64,000 nt of DNA, taken from the NCBI RefSeq assembly GCF_004337985.1, contig NC_043742.1, positions 8,349,136 to 8,413,135 of the forward strand, given 5' to 3'. This stretch comes from Pyricularia pennisetigena. Its lineage: Eukaryota; Ascomycota; Sordariomycetes; Magnaporthales; Pyriculariaceae. The notes below the pieces were generated by a model. The model saw only the letters and a program-made list of their open reading frames with translations. It had not been told where the DNA came from and ran no database searches. How positions within the stretch are numbered: position 1 is the stretch's first letter; each line of letters begins with the position of its first letter. Shown here piece by piece: positions 32,261 to 44,769 of this stretch. The position numbers were made by a program, and so were the translations under genes.

Positions 32261-34098
32261 TGCCGTCTTGAGTGGTGACATCACAGGGAGAGGGCAGTTG
32301 TTCACCCAAGGTACAAGAGCCCGACCAGAGGATCGCAGGTGACCTGTCTCTACTGGAATTAGGTAGTGCAGTATTCGAGGCGGATTACGATACGATATGC
32401 AGCTAAGGGTCATGTTTGTGCATCCCCGTCCAAGCTTCTGTTAATGCGGTACTATTACAAGCAGTGACGTTAGGGCTTGGATGTTGTCCCTTATGCAACA
32501 GGCAAGTTAGCCAACCAAAATCAGGAAGATAGCGAGTCTGGTTCACATTTTCTTGCTGTGTTGAGCCGGACCGGCGCGGACCCTGCTGGTGCCCTTCAAA
32601 ACGCGGGGAGGCACAGTCAACCTACGTCATTTCAGGATCCTGGACCAATTGTCAAGGGACCTTGAGTACAAACGAACTAGACCTACACAGCATGTAACTG
32701 GATGGCACAGCCTCCTAAAGATTGGACGCAAAATTCCCTCTTGCAAGAGACAGCAAACTCCGAGAAAAGGATGACGAGGAAGTCAAACTGTCAAACGCAC
32801 GAACGGTTGTGCTATCGTATAATTCTGGGCTTAAAAATTGGCATCCACCTGGGCGACCCACGCTGCCTTGATGCCAAGGACTGGGCATAGCTTGTAAACA
32901 ATTGATGTCCTAGATGGAATCGGTGAATCTAGGTTAAAGCAACATCTCGGCATAGTTGGCACGCCGATTTCACGCAGCTGGTCGACAAGAGCTGACTTTG
33001 AACCCTTTCAACACACGTGATTTAAATTAGGTAGTCCCTATTTATTTGCTCCGACCATCAAAGAAAAGGGGCTGTGGGAACATCTACTCCGGCAATTGGA
33101 TATTCACCAAGGCAACCTAGGCGTTTCCGAGGGCTAATTTAGCTGGTATTCGCGAACAATTCGCCGCCAAGCCAACACGACGGCGTCTTACAGCCTCTGC
33201 CGAAAAATAAAGAGGTACGCGGAGAAGAAAAAAAAAAAAAAGGTAAAAAAAAAAAGCGCGTGAGAAATGGTTGGGTTCACGGTATCTGTCAGTCAACTAA
33301 GCTCCATGCCTGTCAAACAAACACTGGCGGGAGGATCAACAGCCACCCTGGCAGGTCCAGTAGCTTGGCTTGGTAGGTACTCTCCCTATCTGACCCATCT
33401 TTCTTATCACCGTCCAATGACGCTCGCTGGGCTGGCATCAGATCAAGTACAGCCCATGTAGTTTTACCAGGATGCTAGGATTTCTGTGCTGAAAGCTTTC
33501 TAATCCTTGAGCTCAGCTCGCCTTTAAAAAGTTCTTCTCGTCTACCAATATTTTCAAGACAAGTACCCATTGTTTCCTTCATAAGTCATCTCTTTCGTCT
33601 CATTCAACGTCATTAGAAAGAGAGAAAAAAAGAAAAAGAAAAAAGAAAGAGAACCCAACCGAAACAGCAGGGATCGCAGCCGAGCCGTTACTGTTTAATC
33701 GTAAGATGTGGACCTGCTAGCGTTCAGGAATCCCATTCGCTGCGAGGCACTAATACGAGGGGCACTCAGCGGGTTACGCCCCCAGAGCAACAGCGCGACC
33801 CGCAAGGGGAAAAGGGCAAGGGTCCGAGCGCGTCATTTGTCCCGCGTGGCTCTGAACCTCATTGGACCACTCACAGGACGTTGCACCCGCGCAACCAGTT
33901 GTGGAGGTCCTTGACTTTTCGGCGCGACGGCAATCAACACACACCATCCCGTCCGTATGCTCTAATCCCTCCACACGACCCAGAATATTCTTGCGCCTGG
34001 TAACCGATCGGCAAATCTAATTCACATTGCGACCGTAGGGGACTGGACTTGCTTGTACAAATGCATCAATTCATCGCTCAACTAGCTCAAGACTTCTG
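32261..34098. other. Divergent promoter region and leader of the ApsB-like gene
   Basis: No gene is supported. A-rich tracts at 33228-33253 and an AG-rich stretch at about 33615-33650 are present. The final 400 nt contain several short upstream frames ahead of the ATG at 34099. Confidence 0.5.
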
Positions 34099-37000
34099 AT
34101 GATGGAAGACGGGGAGTCGAGTGCTCCGCAGAAGCAGCACCAGCCCGAACCCTTACAGACTTCGCCCAAGCCTTCACCCCTGGTCCTACGCGCTGTTGAA
34201 GACGACAGCACTCGAGAGTCCTACACTCCCACGGGTCCTCCACCCGAGTCGCTCAAGCTCGAAAACGTACCACCATTGAAATCATCCCATTCTGCACCCG
34301 AAAGCTCCTTCGACAGCAGTATGGCTGACGGCCAGAGCATCCTGGACGACCGGCACTCTGACTCGCTCGCTGAACAAGCCGTCCGCGAACACCTACAAGA
34401 CCTCGACTCCAGCTTCGTGCCGCCCATATCGCCAATACCTACGATAGTCGCCCGAGGTACTGCAGCCGAGGACGACACCTTTGTTTTTGATTCCCCGAAA
34501 AAGTCTGCGTCTACCAGTGCTCGAGAGCCCAGTCCATCGTCGAAACCGCAAACACAATCTGATGGAAAACCAAAATCGAGCCCACCTTCGCCTGATCCCA
34601 CCAAGAATGCCTCGAAACAGCCCACTGTGGAAGACCCTAGCCAGGATGACTCGCTTTTAAATGTACAAAATGCGCTCGACGCAAGTACGACAAGCGCCAC
34701 TACAGCCTCACTCGAAGCCTTCTCATCATCACCCACGGCTGCCGCTGCCGCACGGACGATATCGCGAGCTATATCGAGAGCCAGCAACGGGAAGAGCGAA
34801 GGAGCCAGCCACCCGGACGATAGCTTTTCTACGGACAACAGCGGTATGTCGGACGGGCTGCGGAACAATGAGGCCAAGGCAAGCCCAGGCGATTCATCGG
34901 AATTGTCTGAGCGCCCCAAGGAAAAGCCGTATTTTCTCGATGCTGGGAGCACGCCAGGGAATGCACTCCGTTCGAGCAGACCTAAATATCTTTGGAGCCG
35001 AAACGCCAGCCAAAGGTCTAGCGTCTCCTCGTCTGCCACCAACAACAGTTCTGCGGATGATCGTGATAGTGACGTGACGGTCGGCCTCGGCACCGACTAT
35101 GCGCTTCAGTCTGGAGGAGCTTTGCCAGCCGCTGGGCCTTCCCGGGGATACAGTCACATGTCGAGAACGGTCAGCCTTGGGAGCATGGCCTCTGGTCTCG
35201 ACGATGAGCCCTCGGCCCGTGCTATGGATCAACTCGAAACGCTTGACGAGCACAACGTCAACATCTTTGGTCGCGATCCCATGCGGACTCCAAAGGCCAA
35301 GGGATCGCTCGCGCCAACAGACACGGTCATTGCCCGTCGCGTTATGAATGTCCACGTTCCCGAGTCGCTGGCGCGAGAGTACAAGAGTAAAGGTGGGCTG
35401 CAGACACCAAGGCGCCAATCGGAAATGACATCAAGCGGTGTGACGCCCAAGCGGACGCTCACTCTCAAGGAGCAGAGCAGTACCATTGAGAGGCTGTCCA
35501 AAGAGAACTTTGACCTGAAGCTCAAGGTCATGTTCCTCAACGATCGTTTGGACAAGCTTTCGGAAGAGGGTGTTAAGGAGATGATCTCGGAGAATGTAGA
35601 GTTGAAGACAGGGCTGGCCGTCTTGCAGCGCGACAACAAAGTGCTTAGGCGGAGGGTCAAGGAGCTCGAGAAGCAGCTAAAGGAAGAGGATGACCGACCC
35701 AGCACTGCAAGAAGTGGTGCTTCCAGTGAGCAGGCGTCGGCAGCAGACCAGGAAGCGCAAGAGAGGGAAGAAGAACTGGTGTACCTGCGCGAGCGCATCG
35801 AGGAGTACGAGACCGAGATCGACAGGCTGCGAGACGAGAACTTGTCGACCGAGGCAGAGAAGAGACGGATGGCCGAGCATGTGCGGACGCTGCAGAATGC
35901 AGGCGAAAAGCATGTGGGTGATAGCCTAGGGAGACAGGAGGAGGCGGACGTATGGAAGGACTTGTTTGAGCAGGAAACGGCCCGACGAGAGCAAGCGGAC
36001 GAGGAGAACCGCAAGCTAAGAGACGAAGTTTTCCAGCTCAAGCAGCAAGTCACCACCACCATTGCTGGTCACGGCACGTCCGGGCCTGGGAGGATGCATC
36101 ACACTACCAACATCTACAACATCACCAAGGCTCCCCGGGCCACATCCCCGAGCAGGCCCATGTCGGCATTCTCCGGTGAGGCGGAGAGCTCGAACGGCCT
36201 TGTTAGCGTAGCCAGCACTCTTGTCGAGGAGCTGCGACGGGAAGGCGAAGCGCTGCGGCACGAGAACGCCGAGCTTCGGAGGGAGGTTGGTGCTCAAACT
36301 TCCATGTTGACTTCACGAAACCGCGAAAAAGAGCGGCTTTATCAAGAGATTGAAGATCTCAAGCTGGCAGCTCGTCGTGGCGGGCCAGCACCGTCGACTA
36401 TCGACAGTCTGCTTGATCGATCTGCTTCACGCGCCGGGAGAGACAGGTCCGCGTCCAGAGTTAGTGCTGGGACGAGAGCCGTGTCTGGACTCGATGAGGC
36501 AGAACGAGAAGAGTTGGAGAACAAGATGGCGGAGCTTCGCGATAAGATTAACGAGTTGAAGCTCAACAACTCAGACCTGCAGACCGAACTCAACAGCTGC
36601 ACAGAAGACTTTGAGGCGGCCGTGGAGGGTAAACGACAGGCTGAAGAGGTTGCCCTGGGTTTGCAGGATGATCTGGACACTGCAATGAACGACCTGGTGG
36701 TGTTGCAAACAGAACGAGATGAAGCTTTGCAGGAGAATGACGCTCTGCAGGCCGAGTTCGAGGCTTTGCGGAAAGAGGCGCAAGAGGAGCTCGACGCTCT
36801 CGATCAGGAGTTGGAAGTTAGAAATGAAGAGCTCCAGAGGTTGCAGATAGAACTTTCCGACAGGACCGAGAACTTCAATGCCCTGCAGGACGAAATGCGC
36901 AAGCTGAGCGAGAGCTTAGTTGGGTTAGAGGATGAACAAGAGAAGAAAATGAAGATGATTGCCAGCCTGGAAGAACAGCTTGCCGAGGCCAACAAGGAAT

Positions 37001-38654
37001 CGGAAGACCTTGAGGCCAAGCTCGTAGAGTCCAACGAAAAGGCACAAAGACTCAGCGTCCAGCAAGAGTCTGGCCAGGATGAGATTGCCTTCCTGCGGGA
37101 GGAGCAGGAACAAGACAAGATTCGCATCGGAGACCTCGAGGCGCAGATCGCCACGGCCGAGCAGTCCCTGAAAGAGGCGCATGAGCGTGTTAAGGAGCTC
37201 GACCAGCGTCTCGCCACGGAACGGAGACAGCGCGAACTGGTGGCGGCTGCCGAAAAGGAAGAAGTTCAGCAGTTTGTCAACGAACTCAACAGGGAGGCAT
37301 CGACGGCCAAGGACGAGGCCAAGAGACTACGGAAGAGCCTCAACAACCGGGAGAGAGAGGCCACTGAGTGGAAGGAGAGGCTCATGGAGCTGGAGAACAA
37401 CCTGCGCGAGGCACTGGGAGACCTTAATGGGACTAGGTCTAGCCTACTTAAGGTACATTCTATAATCATCACCTCAACGATCTTTGCTAACAGGTGTAGT
37501 CCATTGCGAAACTCCAACGTGAGCTCGAGGAGACAGTACAGGAGCTCAGCACTACCAAGGCGGCACTCGTCGACAAGGACCGTCTGCTCAAGCAACGCGA
37601 CGCCCTACTCGAGTCGCATGGCCTCGAGGCCCGCAAGCTGGCCGACATGCTGGAAAAGGAGCGACAGGCGCACCGGGTCTCCAAGCACCAGTTTGAGACG
37701 TTCCAAAAGACCCATCAGCATATCACACGTACCAACAGCAGTCAGGAACAGCGCATTTCGGAGCTCGAGTCCACCAAGGCCCAGGACGGCCGCAAGATTG
37801 CACAGCTCGAGCGCACACTCAAGGAGCAGCTCAACGAGCGCAACAACTTGCTGCTCGTGCTCTGGACCCGCCTCTCGGCTCTGTGCGGTAGCGACTGGGC
37901 ACACGACAACAGTCTCATCAACGGGCGCGCCTTGCCCAGCCTGGAGGCAGTGGCTACGATGCTTCCCGGGTTTAGCAAAAACCTTCTGGGCGCCGTCAAG
38001 ACCATCGAGACGATGGTGGGCGGATTCCAGAACCGCATCAAAGATGTGGAGAAGCAGATCTGGAAGGAGTATCACTCGCTGGAAACAACGCTAGAGCAGC
38101 GCACCAAAAAGCTGGATAAGCTGGAGGCGGCGGTACGGAGTGGCATCGCGGCGGGTACCATTGGCATGTCGGTCTCGGAACGGGAGATGCAATCCCGATT
38201 AATCAGGCTGGAAGATGCGTACCGCCAACTCAAGGTGGAGAACACCACTCTGCGTACGGCCAACGAGGTACGACAGCGCGCGGCTAAGAGCAGCGACAGC
38301 GTCGAAGGGCACAGTCCGTCGCCTAGCATACCAACGGGCCCCAGAGGCGGGAGCCGGGACCGCGCCTTGCGTAACAGCAGCATGGCGCGGCGGCCGGTGA
38401 CGGCAGGCGATGTTGCATTCGACAAGGACGGCAACGGAAGGGAGGTTGCTCGGCCAGAAACGGCCCACGTATCGGACGCAGACCCCAAGTGGATTCTTCG
38501 GCTTAGGGAGATGGAGAACAAGCTCAAGACGGAGCGCGAGGGGCGAGTACAGGACCGGAGCGCGGCCAGAGAGCGGATCCGTGAGCTGGAGGCGCATCAG
38601 CGAACGACAGACAGGGATTTGCAAAGGGCAAGGGAGAGGGAAAGGGGGAGACAG

Positions 38655-38657
<3 letters not shown>
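34099..38657 (+). CDS. ApsB/Mto1-like microtubule-organising coiled-coil protein (CM1/Cnn_1N)
   Basis: Exons 34099-37452 and 37500-38657 join over a 47-nt intron (GTACAT..GTGTAG, CTAAC branch site), giving 1503 residues. Two in-frame ATGs begin it. The first 430 residues are disordered and Ser-rich. At about 460-530 is a centrosomin motif 1: IERLSKENFDLKLKVMFLN followed by ISENVELKTGLAVLQRDN. This binds gamma-tubulin complexes. Long coiled coils (about 500-1290) follow, then a conserved globular-looking segment (NNLLLVLWTRLSALCGSDW, then LEAVATMLPGFSKNL) seen in ApsB/Mto1 relatives. It should nucleate microtubules at septa or spindle pole bodies. The tail is basic. Confidence 0.88.

Positions 38658-38690
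<33 letters not shown>
38658..38690 (+). repeat. T33 immediately after the ApsB-like stop codon
   Basis: The TGA at 38655-38657 is followed without a single other base by 33 T. In the mRNA this would be a poly(U) tract at the start of the 3' UTR. Confidence 0.95.
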
Positions 38691-39022
38691 CGGGCACGTT
38701 TACTTGGTTGAGATGTTTACATATTGAGGTGGTCTAGATGGCTGGGCTTGGTTACTGGTATAAAGTTGCCATTGCCCCTGCATCGTGCCGTCAATCGAAG
38801 GCAAAAGGCTGCTGCCACAAGGCTATATTTTATTATATAAATTAAACTCAAGGGAACGTGTCTTAGTAATTATCGATTAAAAAGTAATTGTTGGTCAATC
38901 AACCTCTGGGATGGTCCCGCCAGTCACCAGCACGCAGGTCCACGGGACTGCAGGGCCCACTACCCCTACTGCTAGATTTAGTGCAGCCAAACACTAAACT
39001 ACTGAAACCCCACCACCCCGCA
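38691..39022. other. Convergent intergenic region
   Basis: This short AT-rich spacer separates the ends of the ApsB-like and Tle1-like genes. Nothing coding is supported. Confidence 0.6.
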
Positions 39023-41177
39023 TCAGGCCAGCTTCTTGACCCAAACCTCACCAATCTCATCGCCCTCGTCACCGACACATACCCACTCGCCGATCCCATA
39101 TTCTTTGGGTGCTCTGCGTAGACCTCTTCCGCCACCTCCTACGATGAGGTTTCCCGGGCGGTAGTTCTCGTCGGCCTGCATCCGCTTGATGACACTGCCG
39201 TGGATCCTCGCGTCGGCAGGCATATCTCGGGTCTCACCACGCGGCAGAGGCCATCGGATTGGCTTCCAGCTGCCATCGGGCTGCAGATCCATGCGGCGAA
39301 AGGGGAGCCACTCCATCAAGCGCCACGACAGGGTGGCCATGTGCGTGAGGCCGCCATTGAAGGAAAGCGAGTCGTGAATCGGGGCTGTGTGATGTTCGCC
39401 CTGCCCGAACGCCGTGTCGCTGTCGGTGAGTGTGATGCTCGACTGCGGGATGCTGTTGACCCGGATGTTGGGTACGCGCTGCGGTGGGTGCTGGCAGTTG
39501 GGCGCCGCGCAGCCCATGGACACGACCTTTTCCATGTCGAAGGAGAGGCCGGCCCGCATCGCCTCGCGCACCATCCACGCAAGTGGAATGTGGCTGGCGT
39601 TGCCCTCGCCAGGCCGCACACTCCAACCGCCGCCCACGTCGCCGTGTCCGCCTGCGAACCATACCTCGTCGATGTCCTGGTCCGCTTCGTCTTCGGAATC
39701 GTAGCCATCCTCGACGTCGGATGCGTCGGGGATGTTGGTCAAGTCGGCGTGACGGGACGAAGGCGCCAGCGACCGCGAGCGACTCCGGCTTCGAATCCGG
39801 TATCTTTCCGGCTGTTCCGTGGAAAGACCTGGCGACAAGTGACGCCCATGCTCATCCTTGTGTTCCTCATCCAGATGTTGCGATACGCGGCGACCACGTG
39901 GGGGGTCCGCCTCGTCGTCCAAGCTGCTCCTGGGGTCTGGAACACGTCGAAGCTTGTTGTGGTGGCCACGGTACTTGTCTCGCATGTGGTGCAGTTTCTG
40001 TTCGAGCCGGTTGTCCTTCTTGTCTTCTTTGTCCTCATTCCTACTTTGGTAGATCAAGTCTTGGCGGAACTTGGCTCTCCTCTCGTCGATACTGACTGCG
40101 TGTCGGATCACCTTGGCCGAAGTGCGAGCCGTGTACGGAAACTTGGAGCCGTGACGCTCCATCCAGGCCGTCTCAAAGCGTGGGACGCTGTTGACCGTGT
40201 CGAACAGACCCAGGAATCGGATGCGGCGCACGGGCCGGGAGAAAGTTTCGCGGAATCCCTTGAGAAAGGTGTAAAGCTCGTCCACCTTGGCGCGGTCCTT
40301 GTCCATGGCTTTTTGGATATTGCGCATATTCTTTCGCAGCTTTGCTTTTTTCTTCTCGTCCGGCTCGGCCTGTATCTGAGCCTTTTGTTCCGCGAAAGGC
40401 TCTGCCTCACCGTGTTCGGCTTCTCCACCGGCGCCCCGACGGCACTGCCACTGGGCAAAAGCTCGCCAAGCAAACGCCACCATTTCCTCATTTCCGTGCG
40501 AAAGCAGCCCGACGTAGTCGAGCATCTCGGCAAGGAACCGCGCGATGTAGGCGCCACGCGAGAAGCCAAAAATGTAAATCTCATCACCGGGCGAGTAGAA
40601 TCGCATCAGGAAGCGGTATCCGCCAACGACGTGCTGGTCAAACGATGACCCGATGGCGCTGTCTTTTGCCTTTTGCATGTTGGCCTTGAAGCGTGCCCTG
40701 AATGAGCCATGCGAAAGGTTGTTGGAGACCACGTAGGTTCCAATACCGGCTGTTTTCTTTGGGTCAGTTTAGCAAGACAGCACAAGGCAGCTGGGGGGAG
40801 CTTACGCTGGTAGTAATGGTCTTTGAAGAAAGACAAAAAAAAAAAAAAGAAAACTAATTGTCAGTGCATCATTTTCTGCCAAGCTTTTTGTAGGACTACT
40901 TACATTGATCTCTAGCCGTGCGGTCGAGCATCCTAAATATCTTTAGGATGTTGCTATCGCTTTCGTCGCCTCGAAACTTGTTTCCGGTGCCATCGAAGCA
41001 TAGCACCAGCTTGTGGGGTTGTGGGCATGAGGCGCGAGGATTCTGGGGTTGATGGGAATGCTCTGAAAACCTGGACTCTGACGCGGTATCCTTGGCATGT
41101 TGCTCCTTTGCGGATGAACCCGCAGGCTTGCTACCGACCTCGGCAGCAAAGCTTGGTGCAAGGTGCATAGTATCCAT
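39023..41177 (-). CDS. Tle1-like (DUF2235) alpha/beta hydrolase with micro-exon
   Basis: Exons 40904-41177, 40806-40820 and 39023-40749 join to 2016 nt, 671 residues. Introns are 83 nt (GTAAGT..AAG) and 56 nt (GTAAGC donor, CTGAC branch site, CAG acceptor). The middle exon is only 15 nt and supplies the HYYQ of the conserved YYQPGIGT block. The start is the ATG at 41177; the frame continues to a TTG at 41210. Family features are [13 protein letters not shown], the nucleophile elbow [12 protein letters not shown], and [13 protein letters not shown]. Bacterial relatives are type VI secretion phospholipases; fungal members are cytosolic or of unknown site. A charged, disordered insertion (about 285-375) splits the domain. 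No signal peptide is visible. Confidence 0.85.
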
Positions 41178-41565
41178 CGTGAGATTCTCTTTGATGTTCC
41201 CAATGCTCAAAGGCTCTGGTTCGCTGACATTGCTCTGCTTCTGCAGTCTGGCGGCGGTCGTCTTTGTCTATGTCCATCAAACGACCTCGAGGGCCCCGGC
41301 GTTCCCCATTCTGGCTAGGAATATGTACCGTACACGAAAGTCAATATATCCGGCCATCTCAGCCGCAAGGCATGGCACGGCCCAACTACGGCGCAAACTG
41401 AATCACAACGCCATGCGCAATGGTGCAAGCCACATTGGTAATTGTATCTGATTCGCCGATGCTGTCTACGCTAAATATGCTTCTGCCGCCAACTGGCTTC
41501 TGCGCCGCTGACTGGACCTGAGTCTGTTTTTCATAGTTACGGAGTACAGTCCGTCCCCCAATCAA
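41178..41565. other. Spacer between the Tle1-like gene start and the multicopper oxidase 3' end
   Basis: No gene is supported. It should hold the promoter of the Tle1-like gene. Confidence 0.5.
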
Positions 41566-42212
41566 TCATGGAAAGTGCTGCAATACCAGCGGATCATAGG
41601 TCGCGTTTCCATATGCGTCCCCTCCGAAGGTCAGATAACCATTGACGTATGGGCTGCTAGGAAACTTCTTGAGTATCTCAGCTGCCGTTCCGAGAACCCA
41701 CACCGTCTGCATCCCCATCATCATGTGCTGTAGGACATGGCAATGCATAACCCAAGCACCCACGTCATCCTCGGTCACCCGGACGCGCCACGCTCGCCAC
41801 CCGGCTGTATGATTTTGCTCACCCTTGGCGGCATAGCGGTATAACATGGTGGTATCTCTCATGGCGGGCACGAAACTGCCGTCGGCATAATACTTAGCGT
41901 CCACCGCCAGGGCATCATAGGTACCGTTGCCCGAACCAAGGTCCCAGAAGTGGGTCCCGTGAGCGTGGAAGGGATGGACGTCCCAGCTTCCTAGCTCCCC
42001 CGAGTTTCCCTGCCACACTATATCGAGTGTTTCTCCCACGGCCGCCGGGAAGGTTTCTGTAGTCGGGTCCCATGCTTTGTTGGCGAGAGCGGCGTCTATA
42101 GACGGGGACATGCCGGTTGTGAGGATGCCAATCAGTACGGGAGGCCGATATTTGGCGGCCTGACCATGTTCTTGCCAGACAAGGGAGTTTTGACTGGGGA
42201 AGCAAGTTAGTA

Positions 42213-42281
<69 letters not shown>

Positions 42282-43547
42282 AGGGGGTGTTCGTTCGGCC
42301 GAGAGAATGAAGAAGCGGTGAGTTTCTACTTACGCCCACTCTATTGAGCCCTTGACGGTCCCGTTGACCACACCTCCGCCGACGACCACCTGCTTAACCT
42401 CGATATACACGGTCCGTGTCACCTCGGAAAGCTTTGGGAATTTTTGGCGAACACTGTCCTGCAAAGGCTGCAGTGTAAACTCCATCCAAGTGGTCGGGTC
42501 ATCGGGGATTGTAGCAATATGCTTGGAGGGCAGCTCTGCGGGCAGAGTTGCTTTTTCTTGGCCTGGCATCTCATACTGCAGCAGGGCCCACCCGGTCACG
42601 TTGGTTGGTCGCCCCCTCGTTTCATACTGGATCCAAAAGTTTGTCTTGTTGGCACTGACCACCTCCTGCTCCGTCTTGGTTCTCAAAAGAACGCTGAACC
42701 GCTGGCCCGACCCAACCTGCATCCTGTCCGTCTCGGCCGGTCTCGTGTAAGATCCATCTGCCTCGATGATGGTCATGTTGTGGCCTTCAAACGCCATGAC
42801 GACGGTAGACATGGCCGTGCCGCCAATGAACCTCATGCGGTACGTCCTGCCGGGCTTTACTTTGATCAAGTCAGGCTTGCAAGAGTCGTGGCACGGTTCG
42901 GAGAAGGGCTTGATGCCGGATCGGCCGGCGAAAAGGATGGCATCCGGCTCGCCAGACCACCTGAATGGCTTTGCCAGCAGATCGTCGAGGACCTGGTGGT
43001 CGGTCTTTTGATAGTATTCGCCCAGGCCAACAACTACGTCCTCGTCATATTCATACGGGGGCTTGCCGGCATCCTCGACGATCAATGCGCCATGTGCTGT
43101 GACGGCCTGAAATTCGACGTGGCTGTGGTAAAAGTAAGTACCCGCGCTGCCAAGATCGGGTCGGATCTCATAGTCGAAAAAGTTGTCCGGCGCGATGGGC
43201 CACTGGCTGACCAACGGGGTGCCGTCGGAGAAGGGAGCGGTTCGCTGCGAGAGCCCATGCCAGTGGACGGTGACGTTTTGATCCTTGATTCGGTTGTACA
43301 CCCGGACCCATGTCGTCTTGTCCTCGTGGAATGTCAGTGGCGGACCTGGGGAGGTGCCATTGAAGACGACGGAATAGCGTGTCTGACAGTTGATGGTGAT
43401 GTTCTTCGCCGTCGCCACCAGCACGTAATCGGGCTTGAAGGATTTGTCGTGGACCCTGAACTCAGCCGCCGAGCAGATGCATGGAATCAGCAGCAGCAGC
43501 AGCAGCAGCAGCCGGGTAAGCAAGACGCTAGGCATTTGTAATCTCAT
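41566..43547 (-). CDS. Secreted multicopper oxidase, ascorbate-oxidase-like
   Basis: Exons 42334-43547 and 41566-42193 join over a 140-nt intron (GTAAGT donor, ACTAAC branch site, CCCCAG acceptor), giving 613 residues. The signal peptide (1-27) contains a run of eight Leu coded by a CTG repeat. All four copper motifs are present: HWHG at 95-98, HSH at 141-143, HPFHAHGTH at 478-486 and HCHVLQHMMMGM at 555-566. The residue ten after Cys556 is Met566, so the type 1 site has an axial Met as in ascorbate oxidases, not Leu/Phe as in high-potential laccases. It should oxidise small reducing substrates outside the cell with O2 reduced to water. Divergent from the diol synthase. Confidence 0.9.
42215..42280 (-). 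repeat. 66-nt poly(T) (sense) inside the oxidase intron
   Basis: The plus strand has 66 A in a row, so the pre-mRNA has U66 just before the branch site. It makes up nearly half of the 140-nt intron. Confidence 0.95.
43488..43512. repeat. (CAG)n/(CTG)n microsatellite in the oxidase signal peptide
   Basis: The repeat codes for most of the Leu run of the signal peptide on the minus strand. Length changes of whole triplets would keep the frame. Confidence 0.85.
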
Positions 43548-44769
43548 TCTGACAACGTTCGGCCTGGGGAATAGATATGAGGGGGTGGATTAAGAGCAGC
43601 TGGACGGCCCGACTGGCGCAAACTCTTGACCGACAACTTGCTTGTTCTGAGAAGTTGACGATAGAAGCATTTTATTTTAGTTTTTTATCTTTTTTGTTTC
43701 CGATCTACTCGATCCCTGTATATCGGGGTCGCCATCCGGGTTTCCCGGGATTGCCTTGACATATGGCCGTCCCAGACAGGCTAAGACCTGCGAAGTGCAG
43801 GCAAAACAATGAATCGAATTATGCGTTTTGACAAATCTAGATTTTCTACAGGGGCCGCCAACAAGCAGAAATTCGAATGCTAATTAAACCTAGGCCCACA
43901 ACTCGATGTGATCTTCACCAACGAATCGCGGCGAACATGTTATTTTGAGTTTAAACTAATTCCAAGCCCTCACTGAACTCCAAACATCGGATGTTTTTTT
44001 CTTTGTTTTGATTCCCTCTTTCACTATGAGATGTTCAGGAGCAGGAGCTTCTCCTCTATCAAGAAGTTTCATGTCAAAATCGACACGAGGACACTGAAGG
44101 TTAATTGGTTATGGAATTGGAAACTCGGCTTCGGGCACTAGAAAGTAGTTCCCGTAAATGTATGTATGTAGCTGCCGTGACGTACCCACCTACTGCTAGT
44201 GTAGTTTTGACGCCGTTTGCTTGGCAATCAGTCAGTCAGTGCGAAGTGTTCGACTATCTGCACGGCCGGTGCTGCGGTCGGTCAGCTCTCGAAATCAAGG
44301 GGGGGAAGCACAGGGCTAGTAGTGGCTTTGGCTCAACAACAAAAGAAACAAGTTTTGGAGCTCACCGGCGTCAGACGTATCGGGCCTTCCTCGTTGGCGT
44401 TTAGGTGCTTTTATGAAGCTGAACCAGGACATGCATGCCGTGGCGCCGGTGCTCCCAGCCTCCGACACGATCAAAATAAATTTGTTGCTTTCCACAAGTC
44501 GATTGGCTGAAAAAAAAAACGTCGACCTGAACACATGGCTTGGAATGGAAGACACAAGATGCCGTGTTGATCGGCGGGCGCCTCTCTGCATTAACTCGCA
44601 AACCTTGGCTAGGCGCTACCCCAAAGTTGTTTGTTTCGGTGGTGATGTGATGGGGGCTGTCCGCCTCGGCTGGACTCGACTCGATATGAAATACACGATG
44701 GCTTTCCCGTCGAGACTCGAGGAGAGGGCTCTTTTTTTTTCGTCCTTCTGTCAATGATCAACCGTCAAC
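43548..44769. promoter_or_regulatory. Divergent promoter region of oxidase and diol synthase
   Basis: The two ATGs lie 1222 nt apart and point outward. Short frames only; no gene is supported. Co-regulation is possible but not shown. Confidence 0.45.

Noticed and set aside
39200..40648. 482-codon plus-strand frame
   Set aside because: It is antisense to the Tle1-like hydrolase; no motifs.
42444..43541. 365-codon plus-strand frame
   Set aside because: It is antisense to the multicopper oxidase and has no domain or start context.
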